Of a stretch of DNA of 64,000 nt, positions 46,078-55,153 are shown piece after piece; position 1 is the stretch's first letter; each line of letters begins with the position of its first letter. Origin of the DNA: Chryseobacterium carnipullorum (GTDB taxonomy: Bacteria > Bacteroidota > Bacteroidia > Flavobacteriales > Weeksellaceae); NCBI RefSeq assembly GCF_900142785.1, contig NZ_FRCD01000013.1, positions 1 to 64,000 on the forward strand. The letters run 5' to 3'. A program made the position numbers and the translations under genes. The notes beneath the pieces are model-generated. The model saw only the letters and a list, made by a program, of their open reading frames with translations, was not told the DNA's origin and searched no databases.

Positions 46078-47382
46078 ATGAAAAAGATATGGCAAAAGGA
46101 TAACCTGGCCACCAATATATTAGTCAACAAATTCACCGTCGGGAAAGATCTTGACTTCGATGAGCGTTTAGCAAAATATGACGTTAAAGGTTCTATGGCG
46201 CATTGCCAGATGTTGGCAGAAACCGGAATTATATCCGGTGAAGAATCCACACAGATGCTTTCTGTTTTAGCCGATATTTTAAAAGATATCGAGAACGGAA
46301 ACTTTGAAATCGATAAAGAAGCAGAAGATATCCATTCTCAGGTTGAAGCCATTTTAATTGAAAAATTAGGTGATACCGGAAAGAAAATCCATACCGCAAG
46401 ATCACGAAATGATCAGGTTTTACTGGATATTAAACTCTATCTATTGGATGAAATTCGTGAAATTACAGCTTTGACGGACGAGTTTTTCCAAATTTTAATC
46501 AAACTCGCTGATCAGCATAAAAGTAAATTACTTCCCGGCTATACCCATCTTCAGATTGCCATGCCATCTTCGTTTGGATTATGGTTTGGAGCCTATGCTG
46601 AAGCATTGCTGGATGATGTTGAACTGTTGTTTTCGGTGAAGAACATTATCAATAAAAACCCACTCGGTTCCGCTGCAGGTTATGGCTCTTCTTTCCCTAT
46701 TGATCGGGAGAGTACCACCTACAACTTAGGTTTTCAGTCCATGAACTATAATTCTGTATACGCACAGATGACCCGTGGGAAATCTGAAAAAATGCTGTCT
46801 ATGGCCATGGCTACTTTAGCGGGAACGCTTGGGAAATTTGCTTATGATGTCTGCTTATATTTAAGCCAGAATTTCGATTTTATCAGTTTTCCAAAAGAGT
46901 TTACCACGGGAAGTAGTATTATGCCGCACAAAAAGAATCCGGATATTTTTGAACTGGTTCGTGCCCGATGCAATAGAATTCAGTCTTTACCGAATGAACT
47001 TATTTTACTGACAAACAATCTGCCGTCAGGGTACCACAGAGACGTACAGTTGACAAAGGAAATTCTTTTCCCTGGCATCGATTCCCTGAAAGAATGTCTG
47101 GAGATTTTAAGCTACACGCTTCCAAATATTCAGGTAAAAGATGGAATTCTGGAAGACGAGAAGTACAAATATCTTTTCAGTGTGGAAAAGATCAATGAAG
47201 AAGTGAAAAAGGGAAGTTCATTCCGTGATGCCTACGTGAAAGTAGGGCAGGAGATTGAAAATAATGAATTTGAGTTTGAAGTTGGAAATCTTGAGCATAC
47301 CCACCAGGGAAGTCTGGGAAATCTTTGTCTGGACAAAATAGAATATCAGTTTAATAAGCTGAAGAATAAATTATTGGGTTGA
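46078..47382 (+). CDS. argH: Argininosuccinate lyase
   Basis: A 434-residue fumarase/aspartase-superfamily enzyme that releases fumarate and arginine. Signatures are the C1-region segment HTARSRNDQVLLDIKLYL, the C2-region GYTHLQIAMPSS and the C3 loop TGSSIMPHKKNPDIFELVR with the catalytic Ser. Somewhat shorter than E. coli ArgH (457) but complete. It is the last gene of the arginine operon and is followed by an inverted-repeat element. Confidence 0.95.
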   Translation: MKKIWQKDNLATNILVNKFTVGKDLDFDERLAKYDVKGSMAHCQMLAETGIISGEESTQMLSVLADILKDIENGNFEIDKEAEDIHSQVEAILIEKLGDTGKKIHTARSRNDQVLLDIKLYLLDEIREITALTDEFFQILIKLADQHKSKLLPGYTHLQIAMPSSFGLWFGAYAEALLDDVELLFSVKNIINKNPLGSAAGYGSSFPIDRESTTYNLGFQSMNYNSVYAQMTRGKSEKMLSMAMATLAGTLGKFAYDVCLYLSQNFDFISFPKEFTTGSSIMPHKKNPDIFELVRARCNRIQSLPNELILLTNNLPSGYHRDVQLTKEILFPGIDSLKECLEILSYTLPNIQVKDGILEDEKYKYLFSVEKINEEVKKGSSFRDAYVKVGQEIENNEFEFEVGNLEHTHQGSLGNLCLDKIEYQFNKLKNKLLG

Positions 47383-47387
47383 TTTTG

Positions 47388-47514
47388 AACCATTAAGATT
47401 ATTGAAGTTTTTAAGGTAAATTAAGAAAATCTATGATTTTAAAGAAGCTATCTTATCAGAATTCGCTTGCGAATACTTAACTATTCTTAATCCCTTAAAA
47501 GAATCTTAATGGTT
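47388..47514. repeat. MITE-like element with perfect 13-bp terminal inverted repeats
   Basis: AACCATTAAGATT at 47388-47400 is repeated in exact reverse complement at 47502-47514. The 127-nt unit has a small internal dyad (ATTCGC-TT-GCGAAT, 47461-47474) and runs of TTAAG. It sits between argH and the Lrp gene, and it may also serve as a transcription end. Confidence 0.75.
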
Positions 47515-47532
47515 TAATACATTTAAAAATAA

Positions 47533-47994
47533 TTATTCAAGATCAATTTTAAATTTAGTCGATTTTTTTACCTCATGAAGCACAATAGAACTGTGATACT
47601 GGCCAATGTTTGGAATGTTTGAGATCACATTCACCGCGAAATCATTATAAGAATTAATGTCCTTTGCAATGATCTTAAGCATATAATCATACTCACCGGA
47701 AAGACTGATGATCTCCTGAACTTCATCATGTTTCATAATGTTTTTCTCAAAAGTTTCCAGTACTTTCTGGGACTGCTCTTTCAGGCGGACATTACAGTAA
47801 ACCACAATATTGAGCCCCAGTTTTTCACGGTTCAGAAGACCGACATATTTTTCAATGATTCCCTGTTTCTCCAGCTGTTTGATTCGTTCATAAGTAGGAG
47901 TAAACGTAAGACCTATTCTTTCTGAAATTTCTTTTACTGATAGCGTAGAGTCTTCCTGAATAATGCTGAGAATCATTTTGTCCTTTAAATCCAT
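47533..47994 (-). CDS. Lrp/AsnC-family transcriptional regulator
   Basis: A 153-residue regulator. The N-terminal helix-turn-helix (STLSVKEISERIGLTFTPTYERIKQLEKQG) is followed by the RAM/AsnC ligand-binding domain (about 65-150; EVQEIISLSGEYDYMLKI). Such proteins sense amino acids and form octamers. It is placed exactly between the arginine operon and the pyrB promoter, and it is divergent from pyrB. Control of either pathway is possible but not shown by any operator I could see. Confidence 0.92.
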   Translation of the reverse strand: MDLKDKMILSIIQEDSTLSVKEISERIGLTFTPTYERIKQLEKQGIIEKYVGLLNREKLGLNIVVYCNVRLKEQSQKVLETFEKNIMKHDEVQEIISLSGEYDYMLKIIAKDINSYNDFAVNVISNIPNIGQYHSSIVLHEVKKSTKFKIDLE

Positions 47995-48081
47995 AGGGTG
48001 GGTTTGAGTTTTAACAAAAATATCAATTATAAATGAAAATAAGGAAGGAATACAATTTTTAATTTATTTGGAACTTTAGTT

Positions 48082-48111
48082 TTGCAGATTCGTAAAAATA
48101 CTATATCTTTG
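48082..48111 (+). promoter_or_regulatory. Promoter of the pyrB leader
   Basis: TTG at 48082-48084, then 19 nt, then TATCTTTG at 48104-48111. Both elements and the spacing fit the Bacteroidota consensus. Transcription should begin a few nt later, close to the leader ATG at 48118. Confidence 0.75.
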
Positions 48112-48117
48112 CACCTA

Positions 48118-48189
48118 ATGAATAAAAGAGTGTTTATATCATTAGATTTACCGGGCGAAAGCGCCCTTTACGATATTTATTATTATTAA
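48118..48189 (+). CDS. Candidate pyrB leader peptide (23 codons)
   Basis: A short frame from ATG at 48118 to TAA at 48187-48189. It ends with the codons TAC GAT ATT TAT TAT TAT (Y-D-I-Y-Y-Y). Inside it lies a GC hairpin, and its stop codon overlaps the first bases of the terminator stem. The design is that of a translated attenuator leader, in which the ribosome position decides whether the terminator can form. No function of the peptide itself is expected. The ATG lies very near the predicted transcript 5' end, so initiation may be leaderless. Confidence 0.6.
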   Translation: MNKRVFISLDLPGESALYDIYYY

Positions 48190-48215
48190 GCGAAGATCCT
48201 GTCTTCGCTTTTTTT
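48153..48215 (+). promoter_or_regulatory. Candidate pyrBI-type transcription attenuator
   Basis: Three elements in order: a 5-bp GC hairpin (GGGCG-AAAG-CGCCC, 48153-48166), a U-rich tract (48167-48186), and a terminator. The terminator is the stem AAGCGAAGA (48188-48196) / TCTTCGCTT (48202-48210) with loop TCCTG, and T runs from 48209 to 48215. In E. coli pyrBI, polymerase pausing at low UTP in a U-rich leader lets the ribosome block the terminator. The same parts are present here 20 nt before pyrB. GCGAA of the first hairpin could also pair with TTCGC of the terminator. Confidence 0.7.
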
Positions 48216-48235
48216 ATGCACAAAAATTAAGAATT

Positions 48236-49126
48236 ATGTTTACGATCACAGAACTAAGTACCGAGAGAATCAACAGTATACTGACCGAAGCACTGGCTTT
48301 TGCCAACGGGAAAACTGCAAAAATTGAAGGAGAAGTATTCTGCTCAAATCTTTTCTTTGAAGACAGCACAAGAACAAAGACAAGTTTTGATATCGCAGAA
48401 AGAAAGCTTGGTCTGCAGGTAGTACCTTTTGATGCTTCACACAGTTCTGTAAACAAAGGAGAGAGTCTTTATGATACGGTAAAAACCATTGAAAGTCTGG
48501 GAGTGAATCTGGTCGTTATCAGAGATAAGAAAGACCGGTATTTTGAAGAGTTAAACAATATTACTATTCCGGTAATCAACGGAGGAGACGGAACAGGAAA
48601 CCATCCTTCCCAATGTATGCTGGATCTGATGACCATCTATCAGGAATTTGGAAAGTTCGAAGGACTAAAGATAGGAATTGTTGGAGATGTAAAACACAGC
48701 CGTGTGGCCAATTCAAATGCCGAAGCCTTAAGAAGACTGGGCGCTAAAGTATACTTCTCAGGACCCGAACACTGGTTTGATGAAGGCGCTTTGATTAACG
48801 GAACTTATTTGTCAGTAGATCAGCTTACTGCTGAGGTAGATGTTCTGATGCTGCTAAGGATTCAGCACGAAAGACACGATGCCCAGATGAGCTTCTCAGC
48901 TTCCGAATACCACAGAAAATATGGTTTGACGAAAGAAAGAGAAAAAGTAATGAAACAAGGAGCGATCATCATGCATCCCGCACCGATCAACAGAGGGGTT
49001 GAAATTGATACAGACCTCGTGGAATGCGAACGTTCAAGAGTGTTTAAACAGATGCAGAACGGTGTCTTTGCAAGAATGGCTATTCTCAAAGAAGCATTGG
49101 AAAAACAAGGATATACCTTTAAATAG
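48236..49126 (+). CDS. pyrB: Aspartate carbamoyltransferase catalytic subunit
   Basis: A 296-residue catalytic chain that makes carbamoyl-aspartate, the committed step of pyrimidine synthesis. The carbamoyl-phosphate motif [38 protein letters not shown] and [13 protein letters not shown] are diagnostic. No regulatory chain pyrI is adjacent. It lies directly after the candidate attenuator and upstream of carA and carB, which make its substrate. Confidence 0.97.
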   Translation: MFTITELSTERINSILTEALAFANGKTAKIEGEVFCSNLFFEDSTRTKTSFDIAERKLGLQVVPFDASHSSVNKGESLYDTVKTIESLGVNLVVIRDKKDRYFEELNNITIPVINGGDGTGNHPSQCMLDLMTIYQEFGKFEGLKIGIVGDVKHSRVANSNAEALRRLGAKVYFSGPEHWFDEGALINGTYLSVDQLTAEVDVLMLLRIQHERHDAQMSFSASEYHRKYGLTKEREKVMKQGAIIMHPAPINRGVEIDTDLVECERSRVFKQMQNGVFARMAILKEALEKQGYTFK

Positions 49127-49164
49127 ATAAAGGGTTTTGAGATCCGGATTTCCGGTCTTGAACC

Positions 49165-49227
49165 TACAAAAATTCCCCTCCCATGGAGGGGTGTCAAAAA
49201 AAAAGAATTTTTTTTGACGGGGTGGTT
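49165..49227. repeat. Paired hairpins in the pyrB-carA gap
   Basis: CCCCTCC (49175-49181) and GGAGGGG (49185-49191) form a 7-bp stem. Next to it GTCAAAAAAAA (49193-49203) and TTTTTTTTGAC (49208-49218) form an 11-bp stem with a 4-nt loop, followed by GGGGTGGTT. A CTTCTCAATTCTTAAATCTAA tract follows near 49261. The element sits inside the pyr operon. Confidence 0.7.
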
Positions 49228-49299
49228 AAAAAGAAAAAATAAAACAGAACGAGGAAGTCTAACTTCTCAATTCTTAAATCTAATATCTAATTTTTAAAA

Positions 49300-50373
49300 A
49301 TGAAGAAAAAATTAATACTGGAGTCCGGTGAAGTGTTTCATGGAGAAGGTTTCGGAGCAGAATTGGAAACTGCCGGAGAAGTAGTTTTCAATACCGGAAT
49401 GACAGGGTATCAGGAGTTGATCTCAGATCCGTCATACTGCGGTCAGATTGTTTGCATGACCTATCCGCTTATCGGAAATTATGGTATTAACCGTGATGAT
49501 TACGAAAGTATCGAGCCGGCTATTAAAGGACTTATCGTAAAAGAACTTTGCGATCTTCCTTCCAATTTCCGTACCCAGATGACTTTAGAAGAATTATTTA
49601 AAAGGAAAAACCTTTCAGGAATTTCAGGAATCGACACCAGAAGATTGACCAGAATTCTACGTAACTCCGGGGTGGTAAAAGGAAAGATTGTGAATGCAGA
49701 CACTGATGAAAATGCAGTGGTAGAAGAATTGAAATCTACAACTTTTCCAACCAATCAGGTGGAAATGGTTTCTACAAAAACGTCTTATGCCAATCCTGGA
49801 AGAGGATTAAAAGTAGTATTGGTAGATTTTGGTTCCAAATTAGGAATCATCAGAGAATTGTCTCAGAGAAACTGTGATATCACCGTAGTTTCACAGGACA
49901 CCACAGCAGAAGAGATCTTATTGATGGATCCGGATGGAATTATGCTTTCAAACGGTCCCGGTGACCCGGAAGACAACCCTCAGGCTTTAGAAATGATCCG
50001 CGGATTATTAGGAAAAGTTCCGATCTTCGGAATCTGCCTGGGACATCAGTTAATCGGTTTGGCTTGCGGTGCAAAAACGTTCAAACTGAAATTCGGACAC
50101 AGAGGAGGAAACCACCCGGTACTGGATCTGGAGAAAAACAAAGTATCTATCACTTCTCAGAACCACGGCTATGCAGTAGATCAGGAAAGTCTTAAAAACA
50201 CAGACTTAGTTGAAACCCACATCGCTCTAAACGACAGAACCAACGAAGGTCTGAAACACAAGATCCACCCTTGCTTCTCCGTTCAGTATCACCCGGAAGC
50301 AAGCCCCGGTCCTGAAGATGCAAACTATTTGTTTGATGAGTTCATCGATTTAATGGAGGGCTTCAAAAAATAG
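49300..50373 (+). CDS. carA: Carbamoyl-phosphate synthase small subunit
   Basis: A 357-residue glutaminase subunit. The N-terminal CPSase domain (FNTGMTGYQELISDPSYCGQ) is followed by a class I amidotransferase domain with the nucleophile in FGICLGHQLIGLACG and the His/Glu pair in SVQYHPEASPGPED. It hydrolyses glutamine and passes ammonia to CarB. It is separated from carB by a four-helix-bundle gene flanked by repeats. Confidence 0.97.
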   Translation: MKKKLILESGEVFHGEGFGAELETAGEVVFNTGMTGYQELISDPSYCGQIVCMTYPLIGNYGINRDDYESIEPAIKGLIVKELCDLPSNFRTQMTLEELFKRKNLSGISGIDTRRLTRILRNSGVVKGKIVNADTDENAVVEELKSTTFPTNQVEMVSTKTSYANPGRGLKVVLVDFGSKLGIIRELSQRNCDITVVSQDTTAEEILLMDPDGIMLSNGPGDPEDNPQALEMIRGLLGKVPIFGICLGHQLIGLACGAKTFKLKFGHRGGNHPVLDLEKNKVSITSQNHGYAVDQESLKNTDLVETHIALNDRTNEGLKHKIHPCFSVQYHPEASPGPEDANYLFDEFIDLMEGFKK

Positions 50374-50403
50374 AACCAAGAATCAAGATACAAGAACCAA
50401 GAC
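50374..50403 (+). repeat. Left flank repeat of the four-helix-bundle cassette
   Basis: A CCAAGAATCAAGATACAAG-type tract directly after the carA stop. It is approximately the reverse complement of the tract that follows the four-helix-bundle gene. Confidence 0.65.
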
Positions 50404-50429
50404 GCAAAAACAAAATTAATAGACTACAG

Positions 50430-50780
50430 ATGCACAACTTTGAGAAACTACTTTTTTGGCAAAAATCGATTGTACTGGCAAAAAATGTTTACATTATCTG
50501 TCAGGAGGTCAGTAACGATGAAAAGTTTGGTTTGATTTCTCAAATTAAAAGATCTGCAGTTTCTATTCCTTCAAATATTGCGGAAGGTTCTGGTAGAAAT
50601 GGAAGTAAAGAATTTAATCATTTTCTAGCAGTTGCTCTAGGTTCAGCTTTTGAACTGCAGACACAGCTGATTTTGATTAGAGAATTAAATCTTTTACCTG
50701 AAGAAAAAATAAATGCTTTACTAAGTGAAGTTTCTGAAATTCAGAGAATGATTTATTCATTTAAAAATAATTTAAAATAA
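50430..50780 (+). CDS. Four-helix-bundle protein of the 23S rRNA intervening-sequence family
   Basis: A 116-residue protein of the S23/IVP (TIGR02436-like) family. The hallmark is IKRSAVSIPSNIAEGSGRNG, preceded by LLFWQKSIVLAKNVYIIC, and the helix ELQTQLILIRELNLL follows. The fold is a pentameric four-helix bundle. Avd of diversity-generating retroelements belongs to the same superfamily, but no reverse transcriptase or variable repeat is present here. It interrupts the carA-carB pair in the same orientation and is flanked by related inverted tracts, suggesting it arrived as a cassette. Function unknown. Confidence 0.9.
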   Translation: MHNFEKLLFWQKSIVLAKNVYIICQEVSNDEKFGLISQIKRSAVSIPSNIAEGSGRNGSKEFNHFLAVALGSAFELQTQLILIRELNLLPEEKINALLSEVSEIQRMIYSFKNNLK

Positions 50781-50782
50781 AA

Positions 50783-50823
50783 GTCTGGAATCTTGGCTCC
50801 TGGCTCTAGAATCTTGACTCTAC
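50783..50823 (+). repeat. Right flank repeat of the four-helix-bundle cassette
   Basis: Contains ATCTTGGCTCCTGGCTCTA then ATCTTGACTCTA. It matches the solo tract at 37734-37766 at roughly 31 of 36 positions by hand alignment, and it is inversely related to 50374-50403. Confidence 0.7.
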
Positions 50824-50836
50824 AATAAAAAGAAAA

Positions 50837-53800
50837 ATGGCAAAACGTACAGATATAAAAACAATTTTAGTAATCGGTTCAGGACCCATCATCATCGGTC
50901 AGGCAGCTGAATTTGATTACGCAGGAACGCAGGCTTGTTTGTCTTTGAGAGAGGAAGGCTACAAGGTGATTTTGATCAACTCAAACCCTGCAACCATTAT
51001 GACGGATGTGGAAATCGCAGATAAAGTATATATCGAGCCGATTTCTCTTCAGTTTGTAAGTCACATTATCAGAAAAGAACGTCCTGATGCTTTGTTACCA
51101 ACATTGGGAGGTCAGACAGGTCTGAATATGGCAGTAGAATTGGAAAAATCAGGAATTCTTGAAGAATGTAAAGTGGAAGTTTTAGGAACTACACTTTCTG
51201 CCATCAACAGAGCGGAAGACAGAGATCTTTTCCGTGAGTTGATGAGAGAACTGAACGAACCCGTTCCTGAATCAGATATCGTGACTACAGTAGAAGGAGC
51301 CATCCGTTTTGCTGAAGAAATCGGATATCCGGTGATTGTTCGTCCTGCCTTTACAATGGGAGGAACCGGAGGAGGTATTGCCTCTACCGAAGCTGAATTG
51401 AAAGAAATTGCTGAATTAGGATTGAAATACAGTCCGGTGACGCAATGTCTTATCGAAAGATCCATTGCAGGTTTCAAAGAAATTGAATACGAAGTAATGC
51501 GTGATGCCAACGACAATGCGATTGTGGTTTGTAACATGGAAAATATAGATCCGGTAGGCGTTCACACAGGGGATTCTATCGTAGTAGCCCCTTCTCAGAC
51601 GCTTTCTGACAGAGAGTATCAGCTACTGAGAAACGCTTCTCTGAAGATCATCAGGGCCTTAGGAATTGAAGGAGGATGTAATGTTCAGCTGGCTTTAGAC
51701 CCACATTCATTCAACTACTATATCATCGAGGTGAACCCTAGAGTTTCCCGTTCATCAGCACTGGCAAGTAAAGCGACAGGATATCCGATTGCGAAAATTG
51801 CAGCGAAGATCGCTGTAGGTTTAACATTGGACGAGATCATGAACCCTGTGACAGGAAAAACATACGCATGTTTTGAGCCTGCCCTTGACTATGTGGTAAC
51901 GAAATTCCCAAGATTCCCATTCGATAAATTCGAAACGGCGGACAGGAGATTGTCTACCCAGATGAAAGCGACCGGAGAAGTAATGGCCATCGGAAGAAAC
52001 TTCGAAGAATCTTTACAGAAAGCCGTTCGTTCTTTAGAAACAGGTTTAAGACACCTGGGATTAAAAACAAAACAGGCAGCCGCTTTAACGGATGAAGATA
52101 TTGAAAGAAGAATCAGAGTTTGTGACGACGAAAGACTGTTCATTATTTGTGACGCTTTAAGAAGAGGGTACGATTGGGAACAAATTGTAGAATGGAGTAA
52201 GATTGATAAATTCTTCATCTGGAAATTAAAGAAACTTGTTGACTTTGAAAAAGTAATTGCAGCCAATAAATTCGATAAAGAAACTTTAATTCAGGCTAAA
52301 AAATTAGGTTTCTCAGATCAGAATATCGCTCATTTATGGGAATCCAAGCAAAGAGAAGTTTACAATTTCAGAAAAGAAAATGGGGTGATCCCTGTTTACA
52401 AGATGGTGGATACTTGTGCCGCAGAATTTGAAAGTGAAACTCCTTATTTTTACGGAACGTATGAAGAAGAAAATGAAAGTGTAGTAACCGACAAACAAAA
52501 AGTAATTGTTTTAGGTTCAGGACCTATCAGAATTGGTCAGGGAGTTGAGTTTGACTACGCAACCGTTCACTCGGTTTGGGCGATCAAAGAGATGGGGTAC
52601 GAAGCGATCATCATCAACAATAACCCTGAAACGGTTTCTACAGACTTCTCGATTTCAGATAAATTATACTTCGAACCTTTAACGGAAGAAGATGTAATGA
52701 ACATCATCGATCTTGAAAAACCAACGGGAGTGGTGGTTCAGTTTGGAGGTCAGACCGCGATCAACTTAGCGGATAAACTGGCAAGCTATGGAGTGAAAAT
52801 TCTGGGAACTTCATTAGAAGATTTAGACAGAGCTGAAAACAGAGATAAATTTGAAAAGGCCCTTCAGGAAATGGGAATTCCACAACCTTTAGGAAAAACG
52901 TCAACCTCAAAAGAAGAAGCTATTGCAATTGCCAACGAAATCGGTTATCCGGTTTTGGTTCGTCCGAGTTATGTACTGGGAGGTAGAGCCATGGAAATTG
53001 TTTACACTGAAAGCGAATTGTCTCACTACATGGAATTTGCGGTAGATGCAAGCCCGGAACACCCGGTTTTGGTAGACCGTTATATTACCGGAAAAGAAGT
53101 TGAAGTAGATGCCATCTGCGACGGTGAAACGGTTATTATTCCTGGGATTATGGAACACATCGAAAGAGCGGGAGTTCACTCCGGAGACTCCATTGCTGTG
53201 TATCCGCCTCAGAATGTTTCTCAGGAGGAAATAGACACTTTGGTAGATTACACCCAGAGACTGGCCAAAGGATTGAATGTCATTGGTTTAATGAACATCC
53301 AGTACGTCCTTTTCGAAGGAAACGTATATGTGATCGAAGTGAATCCACGTTCATCAAGAACAGTTCCTTTCTTATCTAAAATTACTGAAGTGCCGATGGC
53401 GAATCTGGCAACAAAAGCAATATTAGGTCAGAAACTGAAAGATTTAGGATACAAAAACGGATTAGTTCCGAATAAAGAAGGCGTCTTCGTAAAAGTTCCT
53501 GTATTCTCTTTCTCAAAATTAACGAAGGTTGATATCTCTCTGGGACCTGAAATGAAGTCTACAGGAGAAGTAATGGGGAAAGATACAACGCTGGAAAAAG
53601 CCCTTTACAAAGGATTGATCGCAGCAGGAAGAAAAGTTCCGATGCACGGGTCAATTTTGTTCACAGTTGCCGATAAACACAAGCAGGAAGCTGCAGATCT
53701 GGCAGCAAGATTTCACGAAGTTGGCTTCAGAATCTGGGCAACAGAAGGAACGGCTAAATTCTTTGAAGAAAAAGGAATTCCTTGTAAAATAGGATACAAG

Positions 53801-54019
53801 ATCGGAGAAGATGATGTCAACCTGATCGACCTGATCCAGAAAGGAAAAGTACAATACGTAGTGAATACCATGACCAAAGGAAAGCAGGTAGAAAGAGACG
53901 GATTCCAGATCAGAAGAATGAGTGTGGAAAACGGCGTTCCTTGTTTAACATCCATGGACACGGTAGAAGCTATCCTGAAAGTTATTGAAAGCATGAGTTT
54001 CAAAATGGAGACGATGTAA
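50837..54019 (+). CDS. carB: Carbamoyl-phosphate synthase large subunit
   Basis: A 1060-residue synthetase with two homologous halves. The first has [19 protein letters not shown] and the ATP-grasp loop [12 protein letters not shown]. The second has [18 protein letters not shown] and [11 protein letters not shown]-terminal MGS-like allosteric domain lies at about 930-1060 ([38 protein letters not shown]). Product carbamoyl phosphate feeds both PyrB and ArgF'. A degenerate copy of its last 25 or so codons and its terminator lies 1.08 kb downstream. Confidence 0.97.
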   Translation: MAKRTDIKTILVIGSGPIIIGQAAEFDYAGTQACLSLREEGYKVILINSNPATIMTDVEIADKVYIEPISLQFVSHIIRKERPDALLPTLGGQTGLNMAVELEKSGILEECKVEVLGTTLSAINRAEDRDLFRELMRELNEPVPESDIVTTVEGAIRFAEEIGYPVIVRPAFTMGGTGGGIASTEAELKEIAELGLKYSPVTQCLIERSIAGFKEIEYEVMRDANDNAIVVCNMENIDPVGVHTGDSIVVAPSQTLSDREYQLLRNASLKIIRALGIEGGCNVQLALDPHSFNYYIIEVNPRVSRSSALASKATGYPIAKIAAKIAVGLTLDEIMNPVTGKTYACFEPALDYVVTKFPRFPFDKFETADRRLSTQMKATGEVMAIGRNFEESLQKAVRSLETGLRHLGLKTKQAAALTDEDIERRIRVCDDERLFIICDALRRGYDWEQIVEWSKIDKFFIWKLKKLVDFEKVIAANKFDKETLIQAKKLGFSDQNIAHLWESKQREVYNFRKENGVIPVYKMVDTCAAEFESETPYFYGTYEEENESVVTDKQKVIVLGSGPIRIGQGVEFDYATVHSVWAIKEMGYEAIIINNNPETVSTDFSISDKLYFEPLTEEDVMNIIDLEKPTGVVVQFGGQTAINLADKLASYGVKILGTSLEDLDRAENRDKFEKALQEMGIPQPLGKTSTSKEEAIAIANEIGYPVLVRPSYVLGGRAMEIVYTESELSHYMEFAVDASPEHPVLVDRYITGKEVEVDAICDGETVIIPGIMEHIERAGVHSGDSIAVYPPQNVSQEEIDTLVDYTQRLAKGLNVIGLMNIQYVLFEGNVYVIEVNPRSSRTVPFLSKITEVPMANLATKAILGQKLKDLGYKNGLVPNKEGVFVKVPVFSFSKLTKVDISLGPEMKSTGEVMGKDTTLEKALYKGLIAAGRKVPMHGSILFTVADKHKQEAADLAARFHEVGFRIWATEGTAKFFEEKGIPCKIGYKIGEDDVNLIDLIQKGKVQYVVNTMTKGKQVERDGFQIRRMSVENGVPCLTSMDTVEAILKVIESMSFKMETM

Positions 54020-54043
54020 TTTCGGATTTAAATGATATATTTC

Positions 54044-54074
54044 AAACCCCGTAAGTTTTCTTGCGGGGTTTTTT
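54044..54074 (+). terminator. Rho-independent terminator of carB
   Basis: Arms AAACCCCGTAAG (54044-54055) and CTTGCGGGGTTT (54060-54071) pair over 12 bp with one G-U around TTTT, then T residues follow. Confidence 0.9.
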
Positions 54075-54205
54075 GTTTGGTGAAAATTAAATTTTTGTTG
54101 ATTAATGGAAATTTGTATACATTCGGAAAATGATACATTGATAGAACGAAAACGATGATGGAAAAACGGGGGTATCAAAAATTAACTTAATGCTTATCGA
54201 ATACA

Positions 54206-54895
54206 ATGAAATTTTTAAAATACCTATTACCAGTTTATAGTTTATGTATTGTAGTATCCTGTAATAAAGGAACAGACAATATTCCTGAAATTTCAAAAGG
54301 GACATTAACAAAAGATTGGAAGTATCACAATGAGTCAATGAATTTCACCATTCAGCTTCCGAATAGTTGGAGCTTTATTGATAATGAAAATGGATTTTCT
54401 AAATTCATACCAATGAACCAAAATGCACCCGGTACAATTCTGACGGGAGGTAAAATCAAAATATCTAAAAAGCTTAACATTACTCAGGAAGATGCTGTGT
54501 ATCCCTTATTTTCAATTTCGAATAATAGTTTGGATGAGGTTAAATCAGGTTTAAGAAAAGGAGATCTTGTATTTGCCGTTGTCTCTTCTCCAAGTGAGAA
54601 TGCTGAAAAAGACATTAAACTCATAAAAGAAGAACTGAAAAAACAGTTTGAATCTAATTCTGATTATCTAAAGCTTAATAAAGAAAATTTAGAAGCAACA
54701 AATAATTTACAGTTTGGAAAAACTGATAAAATCCCCTATCTAAAAGTATCAATTCCTGATATAAACGGAAATATAACGGGAAACAGAATGTATGCTTTGA
54801 AAAATTATGAAAGCTATAACCTGCTTATTATCATAACTTATACCACAGAAGAAGAATTACAGAATATACAATCTCTATTAGCTGAAGTCAAATAG
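54206..54895 (+). CDS. Hypothetical lipoprotein between the two carB-end copies
   Basis: A 229-residue protein with a lipoprotein signal (MKFLKYLLPVYSLCIVVSC) and no recognised family. The region from about residue 40 (WKYHNESMNFTIQLPNSWSFI) resembles small PsbP/MOG1-like folds that begin with a strand, a Trp and a helix, but this is weak. It is visibly more AT-rich than carB. It sits between the true carB end and a decayed carB-end copy, so it may have come with that rearrangement. Confidence 0.75.
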   Translation: MKFLKYLLPVYSLCIVVSCNKGTDNIPEISKGTLTKDWKYHNESMNFTIQLPNSWSFIDNENGFSKFIPMNQNAPGTILTGGKIKISKKLNITQEDAVYPLFSISNNSLDEVKSGLRKGDLVFAVVSSPSENAEKDIKLIKEELKKQFESNSDYLKLNKENLEATNNLQFGKTDKIPYLKVSIPDINGNITGNRMYALKNYESYNLLIIITYTTEEELQNIQSLLAEVK

Positions 54896-54983
54896 TAAAT
54901 AATATTAACCCGAATAATTTTAAAGGATAAAATAAGTCCGTACTGGAAGATCTTCTTAATGCTAAAAATCCAAAAATATATAC

Positions 54984-55100
54984 ATGCCCTCAGAATTTGA
55001 TATAAGACCTGTACTAAAATTTACTTTAACATCAATGGAAATGGTAGAATCAATCTTGAAATTAATTGAAAGCATGAATTTCAAAATGGAGACAATGTAA
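54984..55100 (+). pseudogene. Remnant duplicate of the carB 3' end
   Basis: The 38 codons end LIESMNFKMETM and stop, against [12 protein letters not shown] in carB. Over the last 73 nt through the stop codon I count about 10 differences by hand, roughly 86% identity. The match continues weakly upstream (EFDIRP against GFQIRR) and strongly downstream through the terminator. No start region of carB is present, so this is a 3' fragment, not a gene. Confidence 0.8.
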
Positions 55101-55125
55101 TGATCGAAACCAGACGATATATTTC

Positions 55126-55153
55126 AAACCCCGTGAGTTTTCTTGCGGGGTTT
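55126..55153 (+). terminator. Copied carB terminator
   Basis: AAACCCCGTGAG / CTTGCGGGGTTT with loop TTTT. It differs from the carB terminator stem by a single base. The T run is shorter. Confidence 0.75.

Noticed and set aside
48118..48189. Tyrosine attenuator rather than UTP attenuator
   Set aside because: The leader ends in Tyr codons, but the downstream genes are pyrimidine genes and no alternative antiterminator tied to Tyr codons was seen. It is kept as a weaker alternative.
50430..50780. Diversity-generating retroelement (Avd-like gene)
   Set aside because: No reverse transcriptase, template repeat or variable repeat is nearby; the match is to stand-alone S23-type proteins.
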